Assembly: GCF_016342705.1 (NCBI RefSeq)
Contig: NZ_JAEINV010000001.1
Coordinates: 434,001-498,000 of the forward strand
Length of the DNA: 64,000 nt
Direction: 5' to 3'
DNA from: Lutibacter sp.
GTDB taxonomy: Bacteria > Bacteroidota > Bacteroidia > Flavobacteriales > Flavobacteriaceae
The position numbers were made by a program, and so were the translations under genes. Every line of letters begins with the position of its first letter. Position 1 is the first letter of the stretch. The notes beneath the pieces are model-generated. The model did not search any database. It worked only from the letters and a program-made list of their open reading frames with translations, and had not been told where the DNA came from. This document shows, piece by piece, positions 8,374 to 17,570 of the stretch.

Positions 8374-9120
8374 ATGAAAAGAGTATTTACTATCCTTGCG
8401 ATTACAGGATTATTGTTATTTGGAGCAGCACCTAAAGCTATTGCACAAGATGCAGCTAAAACTGAACAAGTTGCTGATGCAACCGAATCAAAAACATTTC
8501 ACCAAGAATTAAAACAACGTTTTATTGAAGGTGGACCTTTCTTTATGGGAATTGTATTAGTAGCCTTAATTTTAGGATTAGCTATTGCAATTGAAAGAAT
8601 TATTTACCTTAACATGGCAACTACTAATACTAAAAAATTAGTAAGCAGTGTTGATGATGCATTAGCATCTGGAGGTGTTGAAGCAGCAAAAGAAGTTTGT
8701 AGAAATACAAAAGGACCTGTAGCTTCAATTTTTTATCAAGGACTTGATAGAATGGACGAAGGTGTAGAAGCGGCTGAAAAAGCAGTTGTTGGATACGGTG
8801 GAGTTCAAATGGGATTATTAGAGAAAAACATTTCTTGGTTATCTTTATTTATTGCATTAGCACCGATGTTAGGTTTCATGGGAACAGTTATTGGTATGAT
8901 TGATGCATTTGACTCTATTCAAGCAGCAGGTGATATTTCTCCAACAGTAGTAGCTGGTGGTATTAAAGTAGCATTATTAACAACTGTATTTGGTTTAGTT
9001 GTAGCTATTATTTTACAAATTTTCTATAACTATATTATTTCTAAAGTTGATAGTATTGTAAATAATATGGAAGATGCTTCCATTTCACTTGTTGACCTTT
9101 TGGTTAGACATAAAAAATAA
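8374..9120 (+). CDS. exbB: MotA/TolQ/ExbB proton-channel family protein
   Basis: ExbB-type proteins form a pentameric inner-membrane proton channel that, with ExbD, turns proton-motive force into work on the outer membrane through TonB or related proteins. The 248-residue protein has a signal-like first helix (MKRVFTILAITGLLLFGAAP...), a helix at about 55-75, a cytoplasmic loop, and two long helices near the C-terminus with the conserved APMLGFMGTVIGMIDAF and VVAGGIKVALLTTVFGLVVAI segments. The extra N-terminal hydrophobic segment is common in Bacteroidota ExbB. It heads a tight operon with a small membrane protein and two ExbD genes, spaced 7-9 bases apart. No TonB gene is present nearby. 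Confidence 0.94.
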   Translation: MKRVFTILAITGLLLFGAAPKAIAQDAAKTEQVADATESKTFHQELKQRFIEGGPFFMGIVLVALILGLAIAIERIIYLNMATTNTKKLVSSVDDALASGGVEAAKEVCRNTKGPVASIFYQGLDRMDEGVEAAEKAVVGYGGVQMGLLEKNISWLSLFIALAPMLGFMGTVIGMIDAFDSIQAAGDISPTVVAGGIKVALLTTVFGLVVAIILQIFYNYIISKVDSIVNNMEDASISLVDLLVRHKK

Positions 9121-9129
9121 GAATAAATT

Positions 9130-9591
9130 ATGAATACAAAAATTTCTAAGATATTAACTTATGCAACAGGTCTAATAGGATTGATTGGATTCTTTTTCTT
9201 CATTAGAATTGTTGTAGAAGGTGATACAAATATTGAGAATGATGTTAACTTACAAAACAGTATTCTTTCTCCATTTATTACATTTTCTATAATTACATTA
9301 TCAGCTACAGCTTTAATTGCTGTTGGTTATTCATTAATTAATTTGTTTAAACACCCAGATGTATTAAAGAGATCGCTAATTGGAGTTGGTATTTTGTTAG
9401 TGTTACTAATTGTTTCTTATTCATTCGCCTCAGGTGATGCAGTAACAGATCAATTAGGTAAAGTTTTACCTGACGGTGAAGCAGGTAGTGTTTCTAAATG
9501 GGTAAGTACATTAATTAACTATAGTTTTATATTAGGTGCTATTGGTTTAGTATTCTTTTTATTAGACTTTGTTAAAGGACTTGTAAAATAA
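9130..9591 (+). CDS. Small multi-pass membrane protein of the ExbB/ExbD operon (uncharacterised)
   Basis: I do not recognise a named family. The 153-residue protein has about four predicted membrane helices (near 10-28, 45-68, 80-98 and 128-150), with a short acidic loop after the first helix and a Gly/Asp-rich loop (SGDAVTDQLGKVLPDGEAG) before the last. It sits 9 bases after exbB and 7 bases before the first exbD, so it is almost certainly co-translated with them and may be an accessory subunit of the motor. I recall a gene of this kind at the same place in related flavobacteria, but this could not be checked. Function unknown. Confidence 0.8.
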   Translation: MNTKISKILTYATGLIGLIGFFFFIRIVVEGDTNIENDVNLQNSILSPFITFSIITLSATALIAVGYSLINLFKHPDVLKRSLIGVGILLVLLIVSYSFASGDAVTDQLGKVLPDGEAGSVSKWVSTLINYSFILGAIGLVFFLLDFVKGLVK

Positions 9592-9598
9592 ATTAATT

Positions 9599-10222
9599 AT
9601 GGCAAGAAGAGAAAATTCAGAAATAAATGCTGGTTCAATGGCAGACATTGCGTTCTTGCTTTTAATATTTTTCTTAGTAACAACTACTATGGATGTTGAT
9701 TCTGGTATTGCACGTAAGCTGCCAGAAAAATCACCACCTGATCAAAAAAATGATGTAATTGTTAAACAAAAAAATGTATTTGACATTGTAGTTAACCGTA
9801 ATAACCAAATTTTGGTTGAAGGTACTGATTATGTTAAAGTTACTGAAATAAAAGGTTTAGCAATGAAATTTATTGATAATGGTGGAGGAGTTGGAAACTC
9901 TATAGATGGAAAGCCAGGAGAGCCTTGTGACTATTGTAGTGGTGCTAAAGATCCCGCATCTTCAGATCACCCTTCAAAAGCAATTATTTCATTGCAAAGT
10001 GATAGAGGTACAACTTATGGGATGTATGTTACTATTCAAAATGAAATAGAGGCAGCGTATAATCAATTAAGAAACAATTTATCAAATAAATTGTATGGTA
10101 GATCTTACGATCAATTACTTAGTGATTATGATAATGACCCTACGGAAAGTTTAAAAGTGAAGATTGATAATTTGAAAGATAAATATCCTCAAATTATTAC
10201 AGAACCTGAACCAATAAAATAA
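9599..10222 (+). CDS. exbD: ExbD/TolR-family protein (first copy, with periplasmic insert)
   Basis: ExbD is the single-pass partner that sits in the ExbB pore. The N-terminus has the family pattern: a short basic segment, then MADIAFLLLIFFLVTTTMD, where the Asp of MADIAF is the expected proton-carrying residue. At 207 residues it is longer than classical ExbD (about 140). The extra length is a Gly-rich insert around residues 95-125 containing the CDYC pair (Cys110 and Cys113) and a C-terminal helical extension. The insert might bind metal, form a disulphide or dock a partner; nothing in the sequence decides. A second ExbD follows 9 bases later. Confidence 0.93.
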   Translation: MARRENSEINAGSMADIAFLLLIFFLVTTTMDVDSGIARKLPEKSPPDQKNDVIVKQKNVFDIVVNRNNQILVEGTDYVKVTEIKGLAMKFIDNGGGVGNSIDGKPGEPCDYCSGAKDPASSDHPSKAIISLQSDRGTTYGMYVTIQNEIEAAYNQLRNNLSNKLYGRSYDQLLSDYDNDPTESLKVKIDNLKDKYPQIITEPEPIK

Positions 10223-10231
10223 TATCAGATT

Positions 10232-10705
10232 ATGAGTAAGTTTAAAAAGAAGAAAAAAGGATTGCCTGCAATTTCTACGGCGTCTTTACCTGATATTGTA
10301 TTTATGTTGTTATTCTTTTTTATGGTTTCAACTACAATGAGAGAAACGGATTTATTAATTAAAAAGCCATTTCTTCCAACTGCAAGTGAAGTTAAAAAAT
10401 TAGAGCAAAAAAGTTTAGTAAGTACAATTTATGTAGGTAAATCTAAAGATAGTAGAATCTCTGGTGATAAAATCCAAGTGAATGATAAAATTATTGACGT
10501 AAAGGATGTTCCGAGTTTTATATATTCTGAGAGAGCTTTGAGAAAAGAAGAAGAAGTAAAATTTATGACTACTTCTATTAAAGCTGATAAAGAAGCTAAC
10601 GTAGGTACTATATTAGATATTAAAGAGCAATTACGTGATATTAATGCCTTAAAAGTTAGTTTCTCTACATCTAGAGGGAATGATTTAAAAGGTAATTACA
10701 AATAA
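10232..10705 (+). CDS. exbD: ExbD/TolR-family protein (second copy)
   Basis: This 157-residue protein begins with a very basic stretch (MSKFKKKKKGLP) and then the ExbD membrane segment SLPDIVFMLLFFFMVSTTM with the conserved membrane Asp (PDIVF). The periplasmic part is Lys/Asp-rich and ends with a TILDIKEQLRDINALKVSFST segment typical of ExbD/TolR C-terminal domains. Two dissimilar ExbD proteins after one ExbB suggest a heteromeric ExbD pair in the pore. A strong terminator follows, closing the operon. Confidence 0.93.
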   Translation: MSKFKKKKKGLPAISTASLPDIVFMLLFFFMVSTTMRETDLLIKKPFLPTASEVKKLEQKSLVSTIYVGKSKDSRISGDKIQVNDKIIDVKDVPSFIYSERALRKEEEVKFMTTSIKADKEANVGTILDIKEQLRDINALKVSFSTSRGNDLKGNYK

Positions 10706-10727
10706 AATATTTATTTTATTATAATAT

Positions 10728-10760
10728 AAAAAGGCAATAGAAATTTCTATTGCCTTTTTT
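10728..10760 (+). terminator. Rho-independent terminator after the exbB operon
   Basis: GGCAATAG (10733-10740) pairs with CTATTGCC (10747-10754), preceded by A5 and followed by T6. Confidence 0.92.
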
Positions 10761-10785
10761 AGTTTTAAAAGGTACATTTGTTATA

Positions 10786-11460
10786 ATGGTAAAAAATGGA
10801 TTAATATTGTTTTTGATAATTTCTTTTTGGTCTGTTAATGCCCAAATTGAAAGTGATTCTATTGATACTAATTATTTAGAAGATCAATTGTATTTGTCAA
10901 TGGTGTATAATATTTTAAATGATAAACCTTCAGATCTTACGCAAAATGGGTTTTCTGGTGGTTTAGCTTTTGGATTTATTAAAGATGTTCCAATTAATAA
11001 AGATAGAAATATTGGATTGGGAATTGGATTGGGATATTCTTACGCTGTATATATACAAAATTTAAAAATTAGTAAGGAAAATCAATCTGTTAATACGAGC
11101 ATTGCTAATGACTTCAATGTAAATAGGTTTAGAACGCACGCAATAGAGCTTCCTTTGGAAATTAGATGGCGTAATTCAACTTCAACAAAATATAAGTTTT
11201 GGAGGGTTTATGGTGGTGTAAAATTAATGTATGCTTTTGCATTTAACGCTACTTATAAAGATAATGACATTGTTTTGACTGTGAAAAATATATCAGAGTT
11301 CAACAAAATTCAAAGTGGTATTTTTATTTCAACAGGTTATAGTACTTGGAATTTATATGTTTATTATGGTTTAAGTCCAATTTTTAAAGATTTAAAATTG
11401 AACGGAGAAAAGCTAGAAATGAAAGAATTGAATATTGGACTTAAATTTTATATTATGTAA
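10786..11460 (+). CDS. Secreted outer-membrane beta-barrel protein, PorT-like
   Basis: The protein has a signal peptide (MVKNGLILFLIISFWSVNAQ, cleavage after NAQ) and then about 200 residues of alternating short strands, with GLGIGLGYSYAV, ELPLEIRWRN and a final NIGLKFYIM strand. This is the pattern of small PorT-family barrels of Bacteroidota. The frame is open upstream to 10750, but that lies inside the terminator hairpin; the ATG at 10786 starts the signal peptide and is preferred, giving 224 residues. It lies just after the exbB-exbD operon. Whether it is PorT of the type IX secretion system or only a relative cannot be told. Its 3' end overlaps the next, convergent gene by 13 bases. Confidence 0.78.
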   Translation: MVKNGLILFLIISFWSVNAQIESDSIDTNYLEDQLYLSMVYNILNDKPSDLTQNGFSGGLAFGFIKDVPINKDRNIGLGIGLGYSYAVYIQNLKISKENQSVNTSIANDFNVNRFRTHAIELPLEIRWRNSTSTKYKFWRVYGGVKLMYAFAFNATYKDNDIVLTVKNISEFNKIQSGIFISTGYSTWNLYVYYGLSPIFKDLKLNGEKLEMKELNIGLKFYIM

Positions 11461-12062
11461 TATAAAAAGAATATAATTATTTGTGAAAGCACTCCCACCA
11501 TATAACCCATTACAATTTCATTTAATTTATGTGCTTTAAGAATTAATCTTGAAGTTGAAATTAAACCACTTAAAACAAATAAGGCTGTTAGTAATAATAA
11601 TAAATTTATTTTATAATAGTAACTAAAACAAATTGAAAAGCCTATTAAACCACCAATTGCCAAGGCGTGTAAACTTATTTTAGCTTTGAAGTGTAATAGG
11701 ATATAAGATATTATTAAACCTAAGCCATATCCAAAATAGAACATAGCCAAAATATCTACTATAGATGATTTAAATAACCAATTGCCAATTATATAAGTTA
11801 ACGATATAAATAGGATAGTTGGAAATTTTCGTTCCTCAATGGTATCCATATAATAGCTTTTTATCATTCCAAATTTTTTTAGTAGAAATAATAAAATTAA
11901 AGGAAATATATATGTGCCTAAAAATATTACAATTAAGATGGTGTGTTCCTGTGCCTTAAAAATATACTTTGGAATAAATAAAAAGTACATAATAGCACCT
12001 AATATTGAAAAGTTTATTGGGTGAAAAAAATAGGAAATAAATTGTGAAAATTTTCGAGTCAT
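11448..12062 (-). CDS. PAP2-like integral membrane protein
   Basis: This 204-residue protein has five or six hydrophobic helices. The second half reads KISLHALAIGGLIGF and then LISTSRLILKAHKLNEIVMGYMVG, which recalls the SxxH and Rx5HxxxD-type motifs of PAP2 phosphatases; here the pattern is S-H and R..LKAH. It may act on lipid phosphates in the membrane, but the first PAP2 motif (Kx6RP) is not obvious, so catalysis is uncertain. It follows rpoN by 14 bases on the same strand and is probably co-transcribed with it. Its stop overlaps the end of the PorT-like gene on the other strand. Confidence 0.6.
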   Translation of the reverse strand: MTRKFSQFISYFFHPINFSILGAIMYFLFIPKYIFKAQEHTILIVIFLGTYIFPLILLFLLKKFGMIKSYYMDTIEERKFPTILFISLTYIIGNWLFKSSIVDILAMFYFGYGLGLIISYILLHFKAKISLHALAIGGLIGFSICFSYYYKINLLLLLTALFVLSGLISTSRLILKAHKLNEIVMGYMVGVLSQIIIFFLYYII

Positions 12063-12076
12063 TATAAATCGTTAGT

Positions 12077-13534
12077 TTAAATTTCTTTTCTTAATCTAGC
12101 TACTGGAATGTCAAGTTGTTCTCTATATTTTGCAACTGTTCTTCTGGCAATTGGATAACCTTTTTCTTTTAATAAAGCTGCTAATTTATCATCCGTCAAA
12201 GGTTTTTTCTTATTTTCTCTACCAATAACAGTTGCTAAAATATCTTTAATTTCTTTAGTTGAAACATCATCGCCTTGGTCATTTTTCATTGATTCAGAAA
12301 AGAAATCCTTAATTAACTTTGTGCCATAGGGTGTAGATACAAATTTACTATTTGCAACTCTAGAAACTGTAGAAACATCCATATTAATAATATCAGCGAT
12401 ATCTTTTAAAATCATTGGTTTTAACTTTCGTTCATCACCAGTTAAAAAATACTCCTTTTGATATTGCATAATAGCATTCATATTTAAAAATAAGGTTTGT
12501 TGCCTTTGTTTTATAGCGTCAATAAACCACTTTGCAGAGTCTAACTTTTGTTTTATAAAAGTTACCGCATCTTTTTGAGATTGCGTTTTATCTTTAGAGT
12601 CCTTGTAACCGTTTAATAGATCATTATATTCTCTTGACACATGTAATTCAGGAGCATTTCTTGAGTTTAGTGTTAATTCCAATTCACCTTCAACAATTCT
12701 AATAGCAAAATCTGGAACAATTTGTTCAGCAACCTTATTATTGCCAACATGAGAACCTCCTGGTTTGGGATTTAATTTTTCAATTTGACGAATAGCATCT
12801 TTTAACTCATCTTCGGTAATGTGATATTTTTGAATTAGTTTAGTGTAATGTTTCTTAACAAATTGATCAAATGATTGTTCTAAAATATTAATTGCTAACG
12901 TTCTGGCAGGTTTTTCACCTTTTCTTTTTAGTTGAAGAACTAAACATTCTTTTAAATCCCTAGCGCCAACACCAGCAGGATCTAAATCTTGAACTAATTT
13001 TAATAATTGTTCTAATTCTTCAATAGTGGTATAAATATTTTGGGTGAATGCCAAATCATCCATTACATCAATTAAATCACGTCTTAAATACCCACTTTCA
13101 TCAATACTTCCAATTAAAAAATCGGTAATAATTTCTTGATCTTCAGTTAAGCGGTATGTATTTATCTGATTTTTTAAATGTTGTGTAAATGAAGTTCCTG
13201 ATGCAAAAGGAATATCTCTTTCTTCGTCGTCAGGAGAATAATTATTACTTTGTGTTTTGTAATTTGGAATTTCATCATCGCTTAAATATTCATCAATATT
13301 AATATCATCAGCGTTAATGCTTTCATTTCCAGAATCATCATACTCATCATTTATAGAGTTATCATCAAAATCATCTAAACTTTCTTTTCCATCTTCTAAC
13401 GCAGGATTTTCTTCTAATTCTTGTTTTAGTCGTTGTTCAAATGCCTGCGTTGGCAATTGAATCATCTTCATTAACTGAATTTGTTGTGGAGATAATTTTT
13501 GTAATAATTTTTGATGTAATCCTTGTTTTAGCAT
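12077..13534 (-). CDS. rpoN: RNA polymerase sigma-54 factor
   Basis: RpoN directs RNA polymerase to -24/-12 promoters and requires AAA+ activators. Region I is visible at the start (MLKQGLHQKLLQKLSPQQIQ, then LMKMIQLPTQAFEQRL), followed by a long acidic region II (about 45-120, very rich in Asp/Glu/Asn), the core-binding region, and the C-terminal RpoN box in ARRTVAKYREQLDIP. The frame extends 11 codons further upstream to 13567, but the methionine of MLKQGLHQKL at 13532-13534 is the conserved start and the upstream part enters the asnS terminator. This gives 485 residues. sigma-54 is present in only part of the Bacteroidota. Confidence 0.95.
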   Translation of the reverse strand: MLKQGLHQKLLQKLSPQQIQLMKMIQLPTQAFEQRLKQELEENPALEDGKESLDDFDDNSINDEYDDSGNESINADDINIDEYLSDDEIPNYKTQSNNYSPDDEERDIPFASGTSFTQHLKNQINTYRLTEDQEIITDFLIGSIDESGYLRRDLIDVMDDLAFTQNIYTTIEELEQLLKLVQDLDPAGVGARDLKECLVLQLKRKGEKPARTLAINILEQSFDQFVKKHYTKLIQKYHITEDELKDAIRQIEKLNPKPGGSHVGNNKVAEQIVPDFAIRIVEGELELTLNSRNAPELHVSREYNDLLNGYKDSKDKTQSQKDAVTFIKQKLDSAKWFIDAIKQRQQTLFLNMNAIMQYQKEYFLTGDERKLKPMILKDIADIINMDVSTVSRVANSKFVSTPYGTKLIKDFFSESMKNDQGDDVSTKEIKDILATVIGRENKKKPLTDDKLAALLKEKGYPIARRTVAKYREQLDIPVARLRKEI

Positions 13535-13565
13535 ATAAGATTTAATTCCATTTTTATAAAAATAC

Positions 13566-13599
13566 AAAAAAACATAGTATGTTGTGTACTATGTTTTTT
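13566..13599 (-). terminator. Rho-independent terminator between asnS and rpoN
   Basis: ACATAGTA (13572-13579) pairs with TACTATGT (13587-13594) around a 7-base loop, with flanking A and T runs extending the stem. On the minus strand it ends the asnS transcript. Confidence 0.9.
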
Positions 13600-13610
13600 A
13601 AAGTTTAAAT

Positions 13611-15044
13611 TTAAAACTCAGCATTTTGAGGTGTTCTTGGGTATGGAATAACATCCCTAATATTTCCCATTCCTGTTGCATATTGAACTAAACGCTCAAA
13701 ACCTAGCCCAAATCCGCTATGAACTGCGGTTCCAAATTTTCTGGTATCTAAATACCACCATAATTCGTTTTCATCAATATTAAGTGCTTTCATTTTTTGT
13801 TGCAATACATCTAAACGTTCTTCACGTTGGCTTCCTCCAACAATTTCCCCAATTCCTGGGAATAAAACGTCCATTGCTCTTACTGTTTTTCCATCCTCAT
13901 TTAAACGCATATAAAACGCCTTAATATTTGCAGGATAATCAAATAATATTACCGGACATTTAAAATGTTTCTCAACTAAAAAACGTTCGTGTTCGCTTTG
14001 TAAATCAGCGCCCCATTCGTTAATTATATATTGGAATTTTTTATTTTTATTAGGTTTGCAATTCCTTAAAATATCAATTGCTTCGGTATAACTTACACGT
14101 TTAAAATTGTTTTCAACTACAAAATTAAGTTTTTCAAGAAGTGATAATTCACTTCTTTCATTTTGTGGCTTGCTTTTTTCCTCTTGCAATAACCTATCAT
14201 TTAAAAAATCTAAATCGTCTTTACAATTTTTCAGAATATCAGAAATAACCGATTTTATAAAATCCTCAGCTAAGTCCATATTATCATCTAAATTATTGAA
14301 AGCTACTTCAGGTTCAATCATCCAAAATTCAGATAAATGACGCGTTGTATTTGAGTTTTCAGCTCTAAAAGTTGGTCCAAAAGTATATACTTTACCTAAA
14401 GCCATTGCATAGGTTTCAGCTTCTAGTTGTCCAGAAACAGTTAAGTTGGTATGTTTTCCAAAGAAATCTTTTGAATAATCTACCGTTCCAGCATCAGTTT
14501 TAGGTAATTTATTTGCATCTAAAGTTGATACTTGAAACATTTCACCAGCTCCTTCGGCATCTGTTCCGGTAATAATTGGAGCGTGAAAATGGTAAAATCC
14601 GTTTTCTACAAAGTATTTATGAATTGCAAAAGAAAGTGCAGAACGTACTCTCATAACAGCACTAAATGTATTTGTTCTAATACGTAAATGTGCATTCTCT
14701 CTTAAAAATTCAAAACTATGCTTTTTAGGTTGAATAGGGTATTCTTCTGGGTTAGAATCGCCCAGAATTTCAATTTCATTTACTTGAATCTCAACATTTT
14801 GTCCTTTTCCTTGACTTTCAATGAGTGTTCCTTTTATTGAAATTGCAGCTCCAGTAGTTATACGCTTTAACGTAGCTTCACTGGTATTTTCAAAATCAAC
14901 AACACATTGTATATTATTTATTGTAGACCCATCGTTTAAAGCAATAAATCTATTTGCTCTAAAGGTTCTAACCCATCCTTTTATAGTTACTTCTTGTAAA
15001 AAGTTATTTGAACTTAAAAGTTCAGCAACAGTACTTTTATTCAT
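13611..15044 (-). CDS. asnS: Asparaginyl-tRNA synthetase
   Basis: AsnS charges tRNA-Asn with asparagine. The 477-residue protein has an N-terminal OB-fold anticodon-binding domain ([22 protein letters not shown], about 18-39) and a class IIb catalytic domain. Signatures include [16 protein letters not shown], motif 2 in [21 protein letters not shown] (split across 228-248) and motif 3 in [16 protein letters not shown] near the C-terminus. The final [11 protein letters not shown] matches the AsnRS family rather than AspRS. Length is normal. It appears monocistronic, with its own -7 element and a terminator. Confidence 0.97.
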   Translation of the reverse strand: MNKSTVAELLSSNNFLQEVTIKGWVRTFRANRFIALNDGSTINNIQCVVDFENTSEATLKRITTGAAISIKGTLIESQGKGQNVEIQVNEIEILGDSNPEEYPIQPKKHSFEFLRENAHLRIRTNTFSAVMRVRSALSFAIHKYFVENGFYHFHAPIITGTDAEGAGEMFQVSTLDANKLPKTDAGTVDYSKDFFGKHTNLTVSGQLEAETYAMALGKVYTFGPTFRAENSNTTRHLSEFWMIEPEVAFNNLDDNMDLAEDFIKSVISDILKNCKDDLDFLNDRLLQEEKSKPQNERSELSLLEKLNFVVENNFKRVSYTEAIDILRNCKPNKNKKFQYIINEWGADLQSEHERFLVEKHFKCPVILFDYPANIKAFYMRLNEDGKTVRAMDVLFPGIGEIVGGSQREERLDVLQQKMKALNIDENELWWYLDTRKFGTAVHSGFGLGFERLVQYATGMGNIRDVIPYPRTPQNAEF

Positions 15045-15063
15045 ATTCTAAAATTTAGAATTA

Positions 15064-15071
15064 CAAAGATA
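15064..15071 (-). promoter_or_regulatory. Candidate -7 element for asnS
   Basis: On the minus strand this reads TATCTTTG, a TAnnTTTG match 20 bases before the ATG. Between it and the start codon is an inverted repeat ATTCTAAA / TTTAGAAT (15045-15061) that could form a small hairpin in the leader. Confidence 0.55.
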
Positions 15072-15136
15072 CATGAACTAATGAAAGAAGTAAAATTTGA
15101 ATGTTTAAAAATAGGCTATAAATACAAACTATTTAA

Positions 15137-17515
15137 TTAATTTTTAAGGTCATCTTCACTATCAGGATCTAAAATATCAAGTACAGGCTCTTTTAAAATC
15201 TCTTTATTGGCTATTTTCTTTTCTAAAGAAAGTAAAAGAGAAGGTAATAATATTAGGTTAGATACCATTGCAAATAATAATGTGATTGAAACTAAACCAC
15301 CCAATGCAATTGTTCCTCCAAAACTTGAAGCTGTAAACACTAAAAACCCAAAGAATAGCACAATTGAAGTATAAAACATACTTACGCCCGTTTCTCTTAA
15401 TGCTGCATAAACAGATTGTTTTATACGCCAATTATTAGCAATTAATTCTTGTCTGTATTTTGCTAAAAAATGAATGGTGTCATCCACAGAAATACCAAAT
15501 GCAATACTGAATACTAAAATTGTTGAAGGTTTAATTGGAATGCCTAAATATCCCATTAACCCGGCAGTAATTAATAAAGGAAATATATTTGGTATTAATG
15601 AAATTAAAATCATTCTAAAAGACCTAAACATAAATGCCATAAAAGCAGCAATTAATAATATAGCTAATGAAAGTGAAATTATAAGATTGTTAATTAAATA
15701 ATTAGTTCCCTTTAAAAACACCAAAGCACCGCCTGTCATTAAAACATCATACTTTTCTTTTGGAAATTCTTTTTCTATTTTTTGCTGAAGACGTTCTTCA
15801 ATACCAGTCATTTTATCTGTACCAATATCTTTCATAAAGGTTGTCATTCTAGCATACCTTCCCGTAGAATCAACAAAATTATCAAGTAAATGTGTACTGG
15901 TTGATGAATTTTTTGAATATTTTAAAATCCAGTTTTTTTCCTGACTATTTGGTAATTCATAATAATTTGGCAGCCCATTATAAAATGCTTGTTTAGAGTA
16001 TTTTACAATATTTAAAACAGAAATTGGTTTTGAAAGTTGTGGAATTTCATCAATGGTTTCCTCTAACTTTTCCATACGTTTAAGCGTAGATAAGCTCATA
16101 ACACCATTTTCCTTTTTAGTGTCAATAACAATTTCTAAAGGCATAATTCCGCCAAATTCTTCTTCAAAAAACTCAATGTCTTTAAAAAATTCTTTGCCTT
16201 TAGGCATATCTTCAATTAAACTACCAGATACTTTAATTTTGTAAATACCTATTATACTTACAATTATTAATATTAGTGTAATTGAATAAACGGCTAATCG
16301 GCTATTTCTAACAACGGATTCCATCCAGGTTACAATAGAATCTATCCATTTTCGCTCTAAATGTTTTAGATGCTTTTCTTTAGGCAATGGCATAAAACTA
16401 TAAATAATTGGAATTAATAATAATGCCAATACAAAAATTGCCAAAATATTTATGGAAGCTATGGTACCAAATTCTCTTAAAAGTTGACTTTTTGTAAATA
16501 TAAAAGTTGCAAAACCAGAAGCAGTAGTTACGTTTGTCATTAACGTTGCGTTTCCAATTTTTGTAATTACGCGTTGTAATGATTTTGCTTGATTACCGTG
16601 TTTTTTTACTTCTTGCTGGTATTTATTTATTAAAAATATGGCATTTGGAACACCAATTACAATAATTAATGGCGGAATTAAAGCCATTAAAACAGTAATT
16701 TCATACCTAAATAAACCAATAAAACCAAACGCCCAAACAACTCCAATACTAACAACTAAAAGCGTAATTGCAGTTGCTCTAAAAGATCTGAAAAAGAAAA
16801 AGAAAATTAATGCAGTAACCCCTAATGCTAAACCAACAAACATCCCAATTTCATCAATAATGTTTTGGGCATTCATAGTTCTTATATAGGGCATTCCAGA
16901 AACGCGAACGTCTATATTATAGTCTTTTTCAAATTTTTCAATTGCTGGATTTAAAACATTAAAAATGAAATCTTTTCTTGCAGCCGTGTTTACAATATCT
17001 TTATCTAAATATATAACCGAACGGATAGTTCCTGTTTTTTTATTGTATAAAAAGTTGTCGAAAAAAGGGAGATTATCAAAAAGTTCATGCTTTATTTTTA
17101 AAACATCTTCAACTGTTTCAGGAGCTTTATCATACAAAGGGACTGTCACAAATTTTTCTTCTTCGGTATTTTTCACCAATTTTTTAATATCACCAACAGC
17201 AACAGTAAAGTCAATTTCTTTTATACTATCTAAGTTTTTTGATAATTTATTCCAAGCATTAAAGTTAGTTGGTGTGAAAATTGTGGAATCTTCCACTGCC
17301 AAAATGATGATATTTCCTTCTTCACCAAATATTTTTAAAAACTTATTATAATCTACATTTACCTGATGGTTTTCGGGCAATAGATTTGCTTCGGTATATG
17401 AAAACCTCATATACTGCATTTGCGTTGATAAAAAATAAGTGAATGCAGCTATTATTACTAAAATAATGTACCTGCTTTTTAAAATAAGTCTAGAAACCTG
17501 CGTCCAAAAATCCAT
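15137..17515 (-). CDS. RND-superfamily exporter, MMPL/SSD type
   Basis: This 792-residue inner-membrane protein has the RND layout: one N-terminal helix (about 15-33), a large periplasmic domain (about 35-215), a block of five or six helices (about 220-385), a second helix and periplasmic domain (about 410-620), and a second block of helices (620-770). MMPL-like segments are visible, such as GVPNAIFLINKYQQE and FGISVDDTIHFLAKYRQE, the latter with the Asp pair expected in the proton relay. Members move hydrophobic lipids or related molecules across the inner membrane. It is one gene without periplasmic adaptor or TolC partner nearby, so it is not a classic tripartite pump. Substrate unknown. 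Confidence 0.9.
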   Translation of the reverse strand: MDFWTQVSRLILKSRYIILVIIAAFTYFLSTQMQYMRFSYTEANLLPENHQVNVDYNKFLKIFGEEGNIIILAVEDSTIFTPTNFNAWNKLSKNLDSIKEIDFTVAVGDIKKLVKNTEEEKFVTVPLYDKAPETVEDVLKIKHELFDNLPFFDNFLYNKKTGTIRSVIYLDKDIVNTAARKDFIFNVLNPAIEKFEKDYNIDVRVSGMPYIRTMNAQNIIDEIGMFVGLALGVTALIFFFFFRSFRATAITLLVVSIGVVWAFGFIGLFRYEITVLMALIPPLIIVIGVPNAIFLINKYQQEVKKHGNQAKSLQRVITKIGNATLMTNVTTASGFATFIFTKSQLLREFGTIASINILAIFVLALLLIPIIYSFMPLPKEKHLKHLERKWIDSIVTWMESVVRNSRLAVYSITLILIIVSIIGIYKIKVSGSLIEDMPKGKEFFKDIEFFEEEFGGIMPLEIVIDTKKENGVMSLSTLKRMEKLEETIDEIPQLSKPISVLNIVKYSKQAFYNGLPNYYELPNSQEKNWILKYSKNSSTSTHLLDNFVDSTGRYARMTTFMKDIGTDKMTGIEERLQQKIEKEFPKEKYDVLMTGGALVFLKGTNYLINNLIISLSLAILLIAAFMAFMFRSFRMILISLIPNIFPLLITAGLMGYLGIPIKPSTILVFSIAFGISVDDTIHFLAKYRQELIANNWRIKQSVYAALRETGVSMFYTSIVLFFGFLVFTASSFGGTIALGGLVSITLLFAMVSNLILLPSLLLSLEKKIANKEILKEPVLDILDPDSEDDLKN

Positions 17516-17530
17516 TTAAAAAAATTTCTG

Positions 17531-17538
17531 CAAAGGTA
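17531..17538 (-). promoter_or_regulatory. Candidate promoter for the MMPL exporter
   Basis: On the minus strand the element reads TACCTTTG (TAnnTTTG), 15 bases from the ATG. A TTG -33 element lies at 17557-17559, 18 bases away, which is a good spacing. Confidence 0.6.
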
Positions 17539-17570
17539 ACAAATTAGTTTAGGTTTCAATACGTTAAGTA

